DNA of 64,000 nt from Streptomyces sp. ISL-11 (GCF_018614525.1 NZ_JAGGOL010000029.1:1-64000); one strand, 5' to 3'; positions 1 to 11,487 are shown, numbered from the stretch's first letter. The notes: generated by a model from the sequence alone, not told the origin. Numbers and translations: made by a program.

Positions 1-923
1 GGGCCGGTGGCCTGGCGCTGGCCGCGCTCACCGCGGCCGCCGCGCTCGCCGCCGGGAAAGTGCTCCGCCGCCCCTGGGTGTGCGGGGGCTGCGCGCTGAT
101 CCTGCTGGTCGCGGTCCTCCGCCCGGTCCCGCTGACCCGGGCCGTCACCGGCTGGCCGCCGCCCGGCTGGCGCTTCGCGGCATGCGCGGTGGGGCAGGGA
201 GACGCCCTGGTGCTCGCGGCGGGCGACGGGACGGGCGTGGTCGTGGACGCGGGCCCGGAGCCGCGCGCGGTCGACCGCTGCCTGCGGACCCTGGGCGTCG
301 AGCGGGTGCCGCTGCTGGTGCTCAGCCACTTCCACGCCGATCACGTCGACGGGCTGCCCGGTGTCCTGCGCGGCCGCGCGGTCGGGGCGATCGAGACGAC
401 GCCCTTCGCCGAACCGCCGGGCCAGGCCGCGTTCGTGCACCGCGAGGCGCGGCGCGCACACGTACCGGTCATCGAGGCCGTACCGGGGGAGCGGCGCGCC
501 CTGGGAGACCTGTCCTGGGAGGTGCTGTGGCCGCCGCCCGCGGGCACGTCCGTCCTGGCCGAGGAGAGCCCCAACGACGCCAGTGTCACGCTCCTGGTGC
601 ACACCGCCGGTCTGACCCTCCTGCTCCTCGGCGACCTCGAACCCCCGGCCCAGCAGGCCCTGCTGGAGGCCCACCCCGCGCTGCCCCCGGTGGACGTGCT
701 CAAGGTCGCCCACCACGGATCCGCCTATCAGGACCCCCAGTTGATACGGAAGCTCCACCCCCGGCTGGCCGTTGTCTCGGTCGGCGCCGACAACCCCTAC
801 GGCCACCCCTCGCCCCGTACGGTCGCCGCGCTCACGGCGCAAGCGGCGACGGTCCTGCGCACCGACACCGACGGCCCCGTCGCCGTGACCGACGACGCGG
901 TGGCCGTCACGAACAGCCCCTGA
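1..923 (+). CDS. comEC: ComEC/Rec2 family DNA-uptake channel, C-terminal part (partial at window start)
   Basis: The reading frame is open from base 3, so the gene begins before the window; the GTG at 60 is only an internal codon. The first residues are Ala/Leu-rich and then hydrophobic (ILLVAVL), the end of the membrane part. The rest is the metallo-beta-lactamase-like domain that closes ComEC proteins: HFHADH metal site, an Asp-Ala-Gly turn in VVDAGPEP, and VAHHGS near the C-terminus. ComEC forms the inner-membrane channel for single-stranded DNA. In Streptomyces it lies upstream of holA, as here. The membrane part is not visible, so the identity rests on the MBL domain plus this context. 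Confidence 0.85.
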   Translation, partial: AGGLALAALTAAAALAAGKVLRRPWVCGGCALILLVAVLRPVPLTRAVTGWPPPGWRFAACAVGQGDALVLAAGDGTGVVVDAGPEPRAVDRCLRTLGVERVPLLVLSHFHADHVDGLPGVLRGRAVGAIETTPFAEPPGQAAFVHREARRAHVPVIEAVPGERRALGDLSWEVLWPPPAGTSVLAEESPNDASVTLLVHTAGLTLLLLGDLEPPAQQALLEAHPALPPVDVLKVAHHGSAYQDPQLIRKLHPRLAVVSVGADNPYGHPSPRTVAALTAQAATVLRTDTDGPVAVTDDAVAVTNSP

Positions 924-952
924 AGGCACGTCATGTGAGGGATAACTGACTC

Positions 953-1834
953 ATGAACGAGATCAACATCGATGCCTATCTCCGGCGTATCGACGCCGAC
1001 CGCCCCACCGCCCCCGACCTGGAGGCACTCCGGGAGCTCCAGCTCCGCCACAGCCGCGCCGTTCCCTTCGAGAACCTGTCGATCCACCTCGGCGAGGAGA
1101 TCGTGCTGGACGGCGAGGCACTCGTCCACAAGATCGTCGATCGCCGGCGCGGCGGCTTCTGCTACGAACTCAACGGCGCCTTCGCGGAGCTGTTGACGGC
1201 CCTCGGCTACCGGGTGACGCCGCTCGCGGGCCGGGTGCTGCTGCCGGAGGGATTCGGTGTGCCCTTCGACCATCTGGCGCTGCGAGTCGACCTGGACGAC
1301 GAGCCCTGGCTGGTGGACGTCGGGTTCGGGCAGCAGAGCCACTATCCGCTGCGCCTCGCCGAGCGCGGCGACCAGGCCGATCCCGCCGGTACCTTCCGCA
1401 TCGCCGAGGCGGACGAAGGCGACCTGGAGGTGATCCGCGACGGCAAGGTGCAGTACCGCCTCGAACAGCGCCCGCGGACCCTGGCGGACTTCGAGACCGG
1501 CTGCTGGTGGCACACCACCTCGCCGCGGTCCCTCTTCACCCGCTCGCTGATCTGCTCCCGCCCGACCGGGACCGGCCGGGTCACCCTCAGCGGCCGTACG
1601 CTCGCGACCACCGACGCGACGGGCCGGCGGGAACGGGAGCTGACCGAGGAAGAGATCCTGCCGGCCTACCGGACCCACTTCGGCATCGAGCTCGACCGCA
1701 TACCCGAGGTCCGCGCCACGGCCACAGCCACAGCCACAGCCACGGCTACGGTTACGGCTATGGCTACGGAGGCGGCAGAGCCGGACGCGGAAGCGGCCAA
1801 GCCGGAGGCAGAGGCGGAAGCGACCAAGGCGTAG
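953..1834 (+). CDS. nat: Arylamine N-acetyltransferase
   Basis: Transfers acetyl from acetyl-CoA to arylamines or hydrazines through a Cys-His-Asp triad. The triad is complete: Cys70 in RGGFCYELNG, His107 in FDHLALRV and Asp122 in WLVDVGFG, nearly the numbering of classical bacterial NATs. At 293 aa it is slightly longer than usual (about 275). The excess is a low-complexity tail from about residue 258, first Ala-Thr repeats and then Ala/Glu/Lys, encoded by hexamer-like DNA repeats at about 1718-1830. It starts 29 bp after comEC. The fold assignment is firm; the physiological substrate is unknown. Confidence 0.93.
   Translation: MNEINIDAYLRRIDADRPTAPDLEALRELQLRHSRAVPFENLSIHLGEEIVLDGEALVHKIVDRRRGGFCYELNGAFAELLTALGYRVTPLAGRVLLPEGFGVPFDHLALRVDLDDEPWLVDVGFGQQSHYPLRLAERGDQADPAGTFRIAEADEGDLEVIRDGKVQYRLEQRPRTLADFETGCWWHTTSPRSLFTRSLICSRPTGTGRVTLSGRTLATTDATGRRERELTEEEILPAYRTHFGIELDRIPEVRATATATATATATVTAMATEAAEPDAEAAKPEAEAEATKA
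1718..1790 (+). repeat. Short tandem hexamer-like repeats in the nat 3' end
   Basis: Runs of gccaca/gctacg-type units encode alternating Ala-Thr (with one Val and one Met) in the tail of the acetyltransferase. Slippage at such repeats could change tail length between strains without touching the catalytic domain. Confidence 0.7.
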
Positions 1835-1898
1835 GCGGCAGAAGCGGAGACGGCGGCCACGACCACGGAAGCGGAGAAGGCCGAGAGTCCCCGCTGAC

Positions 1899-2207
1899 TC
1901 ATTCGGTCTCCAGCCAGCCCTCGTACTCCTCGGCGAGCTCGCGCAGCGCGTCCGCATCGAGGGTCCCGCGAGGGTCCTCCACGACCACGAGCCACTGGGC
2001 GTCCTCGGCGTCGTCCTCGCCCGCGAGCGCCTCGCGCACGATTTGCGGCTGTTCGCCGAGCCCGAACCGCTCGGCGGCCTCGTCCGCCGCCTCGCCGGCG
2101 GCGTCGCGGTCGGGGAGCACCAGCAGGTGCCGCACGGAATCGCCGACGTCGGAGGCGGGCGAGGAGGCCGGGTGCGGGGCCGGGTAGGAGGAGGAAGAGC
2201 TGCTCAC
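1899..2207 (-). CDS. Small acidic conserved protein, possibly RraB-like
   Basis: A 102-aa acidic protein starting at GTG 2207. A Ser-rich leader (SSSSSS) precedes a compact alpha/beta-looking region: VRHLLVLPDRDAAGEAADEA, then QWLVVVEDPRG, and a helical end LRELAEEYEGWLETE. The pattern of a paired strand, an acidic stretch, a second strand and an EYEGW end resembles RraB-type regulators of RNase E activity, but that is a weak family guess. It is convergent with nat and divergent from holA. No membrane segment or catalytic motif is visible. It is coding with good confidence; the function is uncertain. Confidence 0.7.
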   Translation of the reverse strand: MSSSSSSYPAPHPASSPASDVGDSVRHLLVLPDRDAAGEAADEAAERFGLGEQPQIVREALAGEDDAEDAQWLVVVEDPRGTLDADALRELAEEYEGWLETE

Positions 2208-2279
2208 CCGATCATTGTGCGGTACGCGTGGACGGCCGGGGGAAGGGGAGTGTCAGCGGGGCGTGGGATGCTGGACGCG

Positions 2280-3266
2280 ATGGCCAGGAAGACTGCAACA
2301 GACGACCCGCTCGCTCCCCTCACGCTCGCCGTCGGCCAGGAGGATCTGCTCCTGGACCGTGCCGTGCGGGACGTGGTCGCGGCCGCCCGCGCCGCCGACG
2401 CGGACACCGACGTCCGCGACCTCACCCCGGACGCGCTCCAGCCGGGCACGCTCGCCCAGCTGACCAGCCCGTCGTTGTTCGCCGAGCGCAAGGTCGTGAT
2501 CGTGCGCAACGCCCAGGATCTGTCCGCGGACACGATCAAGGACGTGAAGGGGTATCTCAGCGCGCCCGTCGAGGAGATCACCCTCGTCCTGCTGCACGCC
2601 GGTGGTGCCAAGGGCAAGGGGCTGCTGGACGCGGCGCGCAAGGCCGGCGCCCGGGAGGTCGCCTGCCCCAAGATGACCAAGCCGGCCGACCGCCTCACGT
2701 TCGTACGCCAGGAGTTCCGCGCGACCGGCCGGTCCGCGACTCCCGAGGCGTGCCAGGCCCTGGTCGACGCGATCGGCAGCGACCTGCGGGAGCTGGCGAG
2801 CGCCTGCACGCAGCTCGTCGCCGATGTCGAGGGCACGATCGACGAGTCCGTCGTTGCCCGCTACTACACGGGTCGCGCCGAGGCGTCCAGCTTCACCGTC
2901 GCCGACCGGGCCGTGGAGGGCCGGGCGGCCGAGGCCCTGGAGGCGCTGCGCTGGTCGATGTCGACCGGCGTCGCCCCCGTATTGATCACCAGCGCACTCG
3001 CCCAGGGCGTCCGCGCCATCGGCAAGCTCGCCTCCGCGCCGAGGGGCGCCCGCCCCGGGGACCTGGCCCGTGACCTCGGCATGCCGCCGTGGAAGATCGA
3101 CCGGGTCCGGCAGCAGATGCGCGGCTGGTCGGCGGACGGCGTCGCGACGGCACTGCGGGCCATCGCGGAGGCCGACGCGGGTGTGAAGGGCGGCGGTGAC
3201 GACCCGGAGTACGCCTTGGAGAAGGCGGTCGTGGCGGTGGCTCGGGCGGCTCGTAGTAGATCTTGA
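2280..3266 (+). CDS. holA: DNA polymerase III subunit delta
   Basis: The clamp-loader delta subunit opens the sliding clamp during replication. The 328-aa length fits the family (about 330). The N-terminal region has the delta pattern LAVGQEDLLLDRAVRDVV and FAERKVVIVRNAQ. The C-terminal half carries DLRELASACTQL and MPPWKIDRVRQQ, typical of HolA helical domains. I start at ATG 2280 (MARKTATDD); an in-frame ATG at 2268 adds four residues, and the reading frame is open further upstream but without homology-like sequence. It lies between comEC and rpsT, the usual actinobacterial order. Confidence 0.93.
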   Translation: MARKTATDDPLAPLTLAVGQEDLLLDRAVRDVVAAARAADADTDVRDLTPDALQPGTLAQLTSPSLFAERKVVIVRNAQDLSADTIKDVKGYLSAPVEEITLVLLHAGGAKGKGLLDAARKAGAREVACPKMTKPADRLTFVRQEFRATGRSATPEACQALVDAIGSDLRELASACTQLVADVEGTIDESVVARYYTGRAEASSFTVADRAVEGRAAEALEALRWSMSTGVAPVLITSALAQGVRAIGKLASAPRGARPGDLARDLGMPPWKIDRVRQQMRGWSADGVATALRAIAEADAGVKGGGDDPEYALEKAVVAVARAARSRS

Positions 3267-3602
3267 TTCACCCCTGCCCGCCCTGTTCACCCCTGCCCCG
3301 CCCTGGTGGCCGGACGGCCCCTATCGAGCCCGGCCGGCGATTGAGGCCAGAGGGGGCCCGGGGGCCCGGGGGCCTGCCCCCAGCTGCGGGAAGGGGCGGG
3401 TCAGGGCAAACACAAAGGCCCCGCATCCACCCTGGGGAAGGGCAGGCACGGGGCCTTCGAGGTGATTCTGTGAGCCGTCAGGCTCATGCCGCACCCGCGT
3501 GGCGAACGACCGAGTGCGGCGAGGGGTGCCGGTCAGGAGCGGTAGAGAGGGTCCGCTGGGTCCTCACCGGCGAGGCCCGGGGCTCATGGCCCCGGAAACG
3601 CT
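3267..3602. other. Intergenic region between convergent holA and rpsT
   Basis: 336 bp without a credible gene. It contains GC-rich simple runs (gggcccggggg around 3355-3375) and one clear hairpin at 3415-3457, listed separately. Nothing else was recognised. Confidence 0.6.
3415..3457. terminator. Hairpin between holA and rpsT
   Basis: A perfect 9-bp stem: aaggccccg at 3415-3423 pairs with cggggcctt at 3449-3457, loop 25 nt. Its place between two convergent genes fits a shared terminator, although the loop is long and there is no clean T-tract. Confidence 0.5.
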
Positions 3603-3869
3603 TCAGCCCTTGAGGGCCGCGGCCTGCTTGGCCAGCGACGACTTCTTGTTGGCGGCAGCGTTCTTGTGCAGGACACCCTTGCTGGCGGCCTTGTCGAGCT
3701 TCTTGCCGGCCGCGGCGACGGCGGCGGTGGCCTTCTCGACGTCGCCGGCGAGCAGGGCGGCGCGGGCCGCGCGGACAGCGGTCTTGACCGAGGACTTGAC
3801 GGCCTTGTTACGCAGGCGCGCCTTCTCGTTGGTCTTGTTCCGCTTGATCTGGGACTTGATGTTCGCCAC
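3603..3869 (-). CDS. rpsT: 30S ribosomal protein S20
   Basis: An 88-aa Lys/Ala-rich protein starting at GTG 3869 with [18 protein letters not shown], the S20 signature. S20 binds 16S rRNA in the body of the small subunit. The length is exactly in the family range. It is transcribed alone, divergently from lepA, as in other actinobacteria. The 241-bp gap to lepA must hold both promoters. Confidence 0.98.
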   Translation of the reverse strand: MANIKSQIKRNKTNEKARLRNKAVKSSVKTAVRAARAALLAGDVEKATAAVAAAGKKLDKAASKGVLHKNAAANKKSSLAKQAAALKG

Positions 3870-4110
3870 GAAAGAGCCTTTTCAGGTTCGTTGGATTTCG
3901 ATGAGTGCGCTCATACCGACTCGTACTCGCGACCTCGTACACGAGACACGCATACGAGAGGGCAGGAGGCACAGTGGACCAGGTTACCAGTAGCCACTCC
4001 GGCCGCCCAAACCGTACCGATGCCGCCGCTCGTGGGACGATGGGGGAGTCGTATACCCGACTCCCGCCGAGACCAGCGTTCAAACGCCGAAGTCACCGAA
4101 TGGATCCTGC

Positions 4111-5973
4111 GTGCCCGCGACCCCTACCAACGTGCCGGAGCCGAGCCGTACCGACCCGGCTCTGATCCGTAACTTCTGCATCATCGCGCACATCGACCAT
4201 GGCAAGTCGACGCTCGCCGACCGGATGCTTCAGCTGACCGGTGTGGTCGACTCGCGGCAGATGCGTGCGCAGTACCTCGACCGCATGGACATCGAGCGCG
4301 AGCGCGGCATCACGATCAAGTCCCAGGCGGTCCGTCTGCCCTGGGCGCCCACCGAGGACAAGAGCAACACCCACATCCTCAACATGATCGACACCCCCGG
4401 GCACGTCGACTTCACCTACGAGGTCTCCCGCTCCCTCGCCGCGTGCGAGGGTTGCGTCCTCCTGGTGGACGCCGCCCAGGGCATCGAGGCCCAGACCCTC
4501 GCCAACCTCTACCTGGCGATGGAGAACGACCTCACGATCATCCCGGTCCTCAACAAGATCGACCTGCCGGCCGCCCAGCCCGAGAAGTTCGCCGCCGAGC
4601 TGGCGCACCTGATCGGCTGCGACCCCTCCGAGGTCCTCAAGGTCTCCGCGAAGACCGGCGTCGGCGTGGACGCGCTGCTCGACAAGGTCGTCGCCGAGGT
4701 CCCGGCCCCGGTCGGCGTCAAGGACGCCCCGGCCCGCGCGATGATCTTCGACTCGGTCTATGACTCCTACCGCGGCGTGGTCACCTACGTCAGGGTCGTG
4801 GACGGCGAGCTGAAGAAGCGCGAGCGCATCAAGATGATGTCGACCGGCGCCACGCACGAGCTGCTGGAGATCGGCGTCTCCTCGCCCGAGATGACGCCCT
4901 CCGACGGCCTCGGCGTCGGCGAGGTGGGCTACATCATCACCGGTGTGAAGGACGTCCGGCAGTCCAAGGTCGGTGACACGATCACCTCGTTCGCCAAGGG
5001 CGCCACCGAGGCGCTGGGCGGCTACAAGGACCCCAAGCCGATGGTGTTCTCGGGCCTGTACCCGCTGGACGGCTCGGACTACCCCGAGCTCCGCGAGGCC
5101 CTCGACAAGCTCCAGCTCAACGACGCCGCGCTCGTCTACGAGCCGGAGACCTCGGCCGCCCTCGGCTTCGGCTTCCGCGTCGGCTTCCTGGGCCTGCTGC
5201 ACCTGGACGTCATCCGCGAGCGCCTGGAGCGGGAGTTCGGCCTCGACCTCATCGCCACCGCGCCCAACGTGGTCTACCGGGTGAAGATGGAGGACGGTGT
5301 CGAGCACATCGTCACCAACCCGAGCGAGTTCCCCGAGGGCAAGATCGCCGAGGTGCACGAGCCGGTCGTGAAGTCGACGATCCTCGCGCCGAACGAGTTC
5401 GTCGGTTCGATCATGGAGCTCTGCCAGTCCCGCCGCGGCTCGCTGCTGGGCATGGACTACCTCTCCGAGGACCGCGTCGAGCTGCGCTACACCCTCCCGC
5501 TCGCCGAGATCGTCTTCGACTTCTTCGACCAGCTGAAGTCCAAGACCCGCGGCTACGCCTCCCTCGACTACGAGCCCACCGGCGAGCAGCAGGCCAGCCT
5601 GGTCAAGGTCGACATCCTGCTGCACGGCGACAAGGTGGACGCGTTCTCCGCGATCACGCACAAGGACAAGGCGTACGCGTACGGCGTGCGGCTCGTCGCC
5701 AAGCTGCGCGAGCTCATCCCGCGGCAGAACTTCGAGGTGCCGATCCAGGCGGCGATCGGCTCGCGGGTCATCGCCCGTGAGACGGTCCGCGCGATCCGCA
5801 AGGACGTCCTCGCCAAGTGCTACGGCGGTGACATCTCCCGTAAGCGGAAGCTGCTGGAGAAGCAGAAGGAAGGCAAGAAGCGGATGAAGATGGTCGGCAA
5901 CGTGGAGGTCCCGCAGGAGGCCTTCATCGCGGTGCTGTCCTCGGACACCGACGCCGCCGACAAGAAGAAGTAG
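4111..5973 (+). CDS. lepA: Elongation factor 4 (ribosomal back-translocase LepA)
   Basis: A translational GTPase that acts on stalled or mispositioned ribosomes. All G motifs are visible: AHIDHGKST (G1), DTPGHVDF (G3), NKIDLP (G4). The LepA-specific C-terminal domain is present with a Lys-rich end ([17 protein letters not shown]) that binds the tRNA/ribosome. At 620 aa it is a normal actinobacterial length. The GTG at 4111 gives [22 protein letters not shown] long antisense frame over the gene is a codon-bias shadow. Confidence 0.98.
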   Translation: MPATPTNVPEPSRTDPALIRNFCIIAHIDHGKSTLADRMLQLTGVVDSRQMRAQYLDRMDIERERGITIKSQAVRLPWAPTEDKSNTHILNMIDTPGHVDFTYEVSRSLAACEGCVLLVDAAQGIEAQTLANLYLAMENDLTIIPVLNKIDLPAAQPEKFAAELAHLIGCDPSEVLKVSAKTGVGVDALLDKVVAEVPAPVGVKDAPARAMIFDSVYDSYRGVVTYVRVVDGELKKRERIKMMSTGATHELLEIGVSSPEMTPSDGLGVGEVGYIITGVKDVRQSKVGDTITSFAKGATEALGGYKDPKPMVFSGLYPLDGSDYPELREALDKLQLNDAALVYEPETSAALGFGFRVGFLGLLHLDVIRERLEREFGLDLIATAPNVVYRVKMEDGVEHIVTNPSEFPEGKIAEVHEPVVKSTILAPNEFVGSIMELCQSRRGSLLGMDYLSEDRVELRYTLPLAEIVFDFFDQLKSKTRGYASLDYEPTGEQQASLVKVDILLHGDKVDAFSAITHKDKAYAYGVRLVAKLRELIPRQNFEVPIQAAIGSRVIARETVRAIRKDVLAKCYGGDISRKRKLLEKQKEGKKRMKMVGNVEVPQEAFIAVLSSDTDAADKKK

Positions 5974-6322
5974 CACCGCCGGAAAGCAGTGGCGCCGCGG
6001 AGAACACAGCAGCGAACGAAGCGGCGAACGAGCGGCGCCACCGCGAGCGGCAAGCCCCGGGTAGATCCACAAGAGCGGGAAGTGGCCGCGTAGATCCACC
6101 CCGTACGGCCACCAGCGCCCGTCCCCGTCCCGGGGGCGGGCGCTCGCCGTTGGCGGAACGCCCAGCTCCGCCCGGGTATGTGTACTCGACACCTACGGTT
6201 CGGGTCACAGCTTCGACAAGGCAACTACAGACTCTTACGCAAGGGCCTCATGGGCCCTAGTCTGATCAAAGCTTCAAGGTTACTCGCGAGTCACCAGCAA
6301 CGATCGGGCCCCGGAGGACGCC
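5974..6322. other. Intergenic region lepA-fadD
   Basis: 349 bp without a convincing gene. A 10-bp inverted repeat (gtggcgccgc 5989-5998 with gcggcgccac 6032-6041) may end lepA transcription. The stretch 6230-6320 is less GC-rich and probably holds the promoter of the acyl-CoA ligase gene; its Shine-Dalgarno GGAGG lies at about 6315. Confidence 0.5.
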
Positions 6323-8212
<1,890 letters not shown>

Positions 8213-8303
8213 GCAGGCCCGGGGCGGCAGGGAGGCGACGGCTCCGGGCGGCCGCCGCCGACGGGGGCGCGGGTTCCACCCGGCGATGCCGGACAATGGA
8301 CCC

Positions 8304-9536
8304 ATGCCTTCCGTACTGCCTGACGGCGAACCCATGCCCGAGGACGGGGCCCTGCCCCTCCACGCCCTGCGGGGCGCCGGGCAGCGGCCGCTCGGGTTCT
8401 ACCTGCACGTGCCGTACTGCGCGACACGCTGCGGGTACTGCGACTTCAACACCTACACCGCGACCGAGCTGCGCGGCTCCGGCGGCGCCCTCGCCTCCCG
8501 GGACAACTACGCCGCGACCCTCGTCGAGGAGATCCGCCTCGCACGGAAGGTGCTGGGCGACGACCCGCGGCCCGTGGAGACCGTCTTCGTCGGCGGCGGC
8601 ACGCCCACGCTGCTGCCCGCCGCCGACCTCGTACGGATGCTCGCCGCGATCCGCGACGAATTCGGCTTCGCCGAGGGCGCGGAGATCACCACCGAGGCCA
8701 ATCCGGAATCGGTCGACCCGCGCTATCTGGCGGAGCTGCGGGAAGGCGGCTTCAACCGGATCTCCTTCGGCATGCAGAGCGCGCGACAGCACGTCCTGAA
8801 GATCCTCGACCGCACGCACACCCCGGGCCGCCCCGAGGCGTGCGTCGCGGAGGCACGGGCCGCCGGCTTCGAGCACGTCAACCTCGACCTGATCTACGGC
8901 ACGCCCGGGGAGTCGGACGACGACTGGCGCGCCTCCCTGGAGGCGGCGATCGGCGCCGGCCCGGACCACGTCTCGGCGTACGCGCTGATCGTCGAGGAAG
9001 GCACCCAGCTCGCCCGCCGCATCCGCCGCGGCGAGGTCCCCATGACCGACGACGACGTCCACGCCGACCGCTACCTCATCGCCGAGGACATGCTCACGGC
9101 CGCGGGCTTCGGCTGGTACGAGGTCTCCAACTGGGCCACCACCGACGCCGGCCGCTGCCGCCACAACGAGCTCTACTGGCGCGGCGCCGACTGGTGGGGC
9201 GCCGGCCCGGGGGCGCACTCGCACGTCGGGGGCGTGCGGTGGTGGAACGTCAAGCACCCGGGCGCCTACGCGCAGGCTCTGGCCGAGGGCCGCTCCCCGG
9301 GCGCGGGCCGCGAGATCCTGCCGGAGGAGGACCGGCGGGTCGAGCGGATCCTTCTGGAGCTGCGGTTGGTGGACGGGTGCCCGCTGTCCCTGCTGAAGCC
9401 GGCGGGCGCGGCGGCGGCCGCGCGCGCCTTGGCGGACGGCTTGCTTCAGCCGGGGCCGTACGAGGCGGGACGCGCCGTGCTGACCCTGCGGGGGCGGCTG
9501 CTCGCCGATGCCGTGGTGCGGGACCTGGTGGACTGA
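8304..9536 (+). CDS. hemW: Radical SAM heme chaperone HemW
   Basis: A coproporphyrinogen-III-oxidase-like radical SAM protein that inserts heme rather than oxidising coproporphyrinogen. The cluster motif reads VPYCATRCGYCDF (CxxxCxxC) near residue 40. The SAM-binding glycines are in VFVGGGTPTLL, and FNRISFGMQS and HVNLDLIYGTPGE follow. It lacks the N-terminal extension expected of true HemN. I prefer ATG 8304 (MPSVLPDGE); ATG 8286 adds six residues. No strong Shine-Dalgarno site separates the two. Confidence 0.93.
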   Translation: MPSVLPDGEPMPEDGALPLHALRGAGQRPLGFYLHVPYCATRCGYCDFNTYTATELRGSGGALASRDNYAATLVEEIRLARKVLGDDPRPVETVFVGGGTPTLLPAADLVRMLAAIRDEFGFAEGAEITTEANPESVDPRYLAELREGGFNRISFGMQSARQHVLKILDRTHTPGRPEACVAEARAAGFEHVNLDLIYGTPGESDDDWRASLEAAIGAGPDHVSAYALIVEEGTQLARRIRRGEVPMTDDDVHADRYLIAEDMLTAAGFGWYEVSNWATTDAGRCRHNELYWRGADWWGAGPGAHSHVGGVRWWNVKHPGAYAQALAEGRSPGAGREILPEEDRRVERILLELRLVDGCPLSLLKPAGAAAAARALADGLLQPGPYEAGRAVLTLRGRLLADAVVRDLVD

Positions 9537-9590
9537 GGCCCCGCCCCGGACCCCGCCCACCGGGTGGCTTTTTGGCTGCGGGCCGTCCGT

Positions 9591-9701
9591 GCCGCCTGCG
9601 GCGGCGGGCGCCCTTCGGGCGCGTCCTCAATCTCCCCCAGCTACCGCTGGGAGGTGCCCCCAGACGGGCTTGATGGGGCTGATCCGCCGGAACGGCCTAG
9701 G
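9591..9701. repeat. Degenerate copy of a dispersed GC-rich repeat / MITE-like element
   Basis: Bases 9591-9630 match 50574-50613 in 39 of 40 positions. The following tcctcaatctcccccagctaccgct stretch is the reverse complement of sequence at about 50670-50700. The right end (9681-9701) is a one-base-deleted version of the terminal repeat at 50757-50777. The stop codon of the DUF3097 gene lies inside that terminal repeat. Confidence 0.7.
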
Positions 9702-10527
9702 ACACCGTCACGAAGTCGATCAGTTCCTCGACCCGCCCCAGAAGCTCCGGCTCCAGGTCCTTGTACGACCGCACCGACCCCAGGATCCGCTGCCACGCGG
9801 CCCCCGTGTTCTCCGGCCATCCCAGGGACCGGCACACCCCCGTCTTCCAGTCCTGCCCGCGCGGGACCCGCGGCCACCCGGCGATGCCCACCGAGGACGG
9901 CTTCACCGCCTCCCACACGTCGATGTACGGGTGCCCGACCACCAGCACGTCCTCGCCCGTCACCTCCGCCGCGATCCGCGATTCCTTCGAGCCCGGCACG
10001 AGGTGGTCGACCAGGACCCCCAGCCGCGCGTCCGGGCCCGGGGCGAAGGAGCGCACGATGGCCGGCAGGTCGTCGATGCCCTCCAGGTACTCCACGACCA
10101 CGCCCTCGATGCGCAGGTCGTCGCCCCACACCCGCTCCACCAGCTCCGCGTCGTGACGCCCCTCCACATAGACGCGCCCGGCGCGCGCCACACGCGCCCG
10201 CGCACCGGGCAGCGCGATGGAGCCGGACGCGGTCCGCTGCGACGTGCGCGGCCCCTGCGCGCTCGGGCGTACGAGCGTGACGACGCGCCCCTCCAGCAGA
10301 AACCCGCGCGGCTCCATCGGGAACACCCGGTGCTTGCCGAAGCGGTCCTCCAGCGTGACGGCCGGTCCCTGCGCCGTCTTCTCGCAGCGGATCACCGCCC
10401 CGCAGAAGCCCGTGGTGACCTCCTCGACCACGAGATCCGGTTCGGCCGCGACCTCGGGAGCGGGGGCGTTCTTCTTCCAGGGCGGGGTGAGATCGGGCCC
10501 GTACTGTCTGCTGCGCATGCGAGCCAT
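9697..10527 (-). CDS. DUF3097 family protein
   Basis: A 276-aa actinobacterial protein with the DUF3097 layout: an N-terminal MRSRQYGPDL, a central basic region, then a Toprim-like stretch with VYVEGRHDAELVE and VVEYLEGIDDLPA, VGVLVDHLVPGSKESRIA-like sequence and a terminal EELIDFVTVS. The EGRHDAE and GVLVDHL motifs suggest a Toprim-type metal fold, but the function is not established. The TAG stop is provided by the edge of the repeat element at 9591-9701. Confidence 0.88.
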   Translation of the reverse strand: MARMRSRQYGPDLTPPWKKNAPAPEVAAEPDLVVEEVTTGFCGAVIRCEKTAQGPAVTLEDRFGKHRVFPMEPRGFLLEGRVVTLVRPSAQGPRTSQRTASGSIALPGARARVARAGRVYVEGRHDAELVERVWGDDLRIEGVVVEYLEGIDDLPAIVRSFAPGPDARLGVLVDHLVPGSKESRIAAEVTGEDVLVVGHPYIDVWEAVKPSSVGIAGWPRVPRGQDWKTGVCRSLGWPENTGAAWQRILGSVRSYKDLEPELLGRVEELIDFVTVS

Positions 10528-10559
10528 TGTGGATCACGACGGCCCGGCCGGGGGCGGCC

Positions 10560-11291
10560 TCACGACACGCCGAACCGCCTCGCCAGCGCGTCCCGCTGCG
10601 CCCGTACGAAGGCGGCGTCCACCACTGCCCCGTGCCCCGGCACGTACACCGCGTCCTCGCCGCCCAGCGCCAGCAGCCGGTCCAGGGCCGCCGGCCACTG
10701 GCGCGGGAGCGCGTCCGGACCCGCCTGCGGTTCGCCGGACTCCTCGACCAGGTCGCCGCAGAAGACGACCTCGGGTGCCCCACCCGCTCCCGTGACGAAC
10801 ACGGCCAGGTCGTGCGCGGTGTGGCCGGGCCCCAGGTTGGCCAGCAGCGCCTGCCGGCCGCCGCCCAGGTCGAGGGTGAGCTCGCCGGAGACGAGGTGGT
10901 GCGGACGGACGAGCAGTTCGGCGGCCTCGCCGGCGGCCGCGGGGTCCACCCCGTGCCGCACCGCGTCCCCGCACAGTTCCTCGCGCCCGCGCGTCAGCAC
11001 GTCGTCGAGCCCCACGGCCCCGTACACCTCCACACCCGCGAACGCGGCCGTGCCGAAGACATGATCGAAATGGGGATGTGTGAGAGCGATATGCGTCACT
11101 GCGCGCCCGAAGACGCCGCGCACCTCCCGCCGTACCTCCGCGCCCTCCCGTACGGTCGATCCGGTGTCCACGAGCAGGACCCCCGTCGCACCCTCGACCA
11201 CCCCGATCGTCGCGTCCCACACGGGCATTCTGCGGCGTGCGACCCCGGGCGCGAGCCGTTCCCAACGCGCGGTCGCCTCATGGTTTTCCAT
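10560..11291 (-). CDS. MBL-fold metallo-hydrolase
   Basis: 243 aa. The metallo-beta-lactamase metal motif THPHFDHVFG lies at about residues 74-83. Other elements are LLVDTGST upstream, GPGHTAHDLAVFV, FCGDLVEES and VYVPGHGAVVD at the end, the full set of MBL ligands. It belongs to the broad hydrolase group (glyoxalase II-like or lactonase-like); the substrate is not readable. It is 32 bp downstream of the start of the DUF3097 gene in the same direction, so the two may form an operon. Confidence 0.87.
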   Translation of the reverse strand: MENHEATARWERLAPGVARRRMPVWDATIGVVEGATGVLLVDTGSTVREGAEVRREVRGVFGRAVTHIALTHPHFDHVFGTAAFAGVEVYGAVGLDDVLTRGREELCGDAVRHGVDPAAAGEAAELLVRPHHLVSGELTLDLGGGRQALLANLGPGHTAHDLAVFVTGAGGAPEVVFCGDLVEESGEPQAGPDALPRQWPAALDRLLALGGEDAVYVPGHGAVVDAAFVRAQRDALARRFGVS

Positions 11292-11420
11292 ACCGGGACG
11301 CTAGCCGTGGCGCGGTACGGTTGCCCGCTCGGCGGGCATACGCCAGGTATGCGTCGGGCGCACGGCGGGGACGGCTCTTGCCGTCGGCGTGGTGCACGGC
11401 CGTACACTGGCTGGAGGGAT

Positions 11421-11447
11421 CTGGCACTCGTGACCTTTGAGTGCCAG
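11421..11447 (+). promoter_or_regulatory. CIRCE operator (HrcA binding site)
   Basis: Perfect inverted repeat CTGGCACTC-N9-GAGTGCCAG, 27 bp, 40 bp upstream of the hrcA start. It matches the CIRCE consensus TTAGCACTC-N9-GAGTGCTAA at the conserved core. HrcA binds this element at normal temperature and represses the heat-shock operon, so hrcA-dnaJ2 is predicted to be autoregulated. Confidence 0.95.
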
Positions 11448-11487
11448 GGAAGGACCCCGTAAGACGGCTGGACTGGAGGTGCGCGCG

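Noticed and set aside
4093..6192. 699-aa antisense frame over lepA
   Set aside because: It mirrors the lepA codon pattern, has Val/Leu/Asp-rich shadow composition and no known motif.
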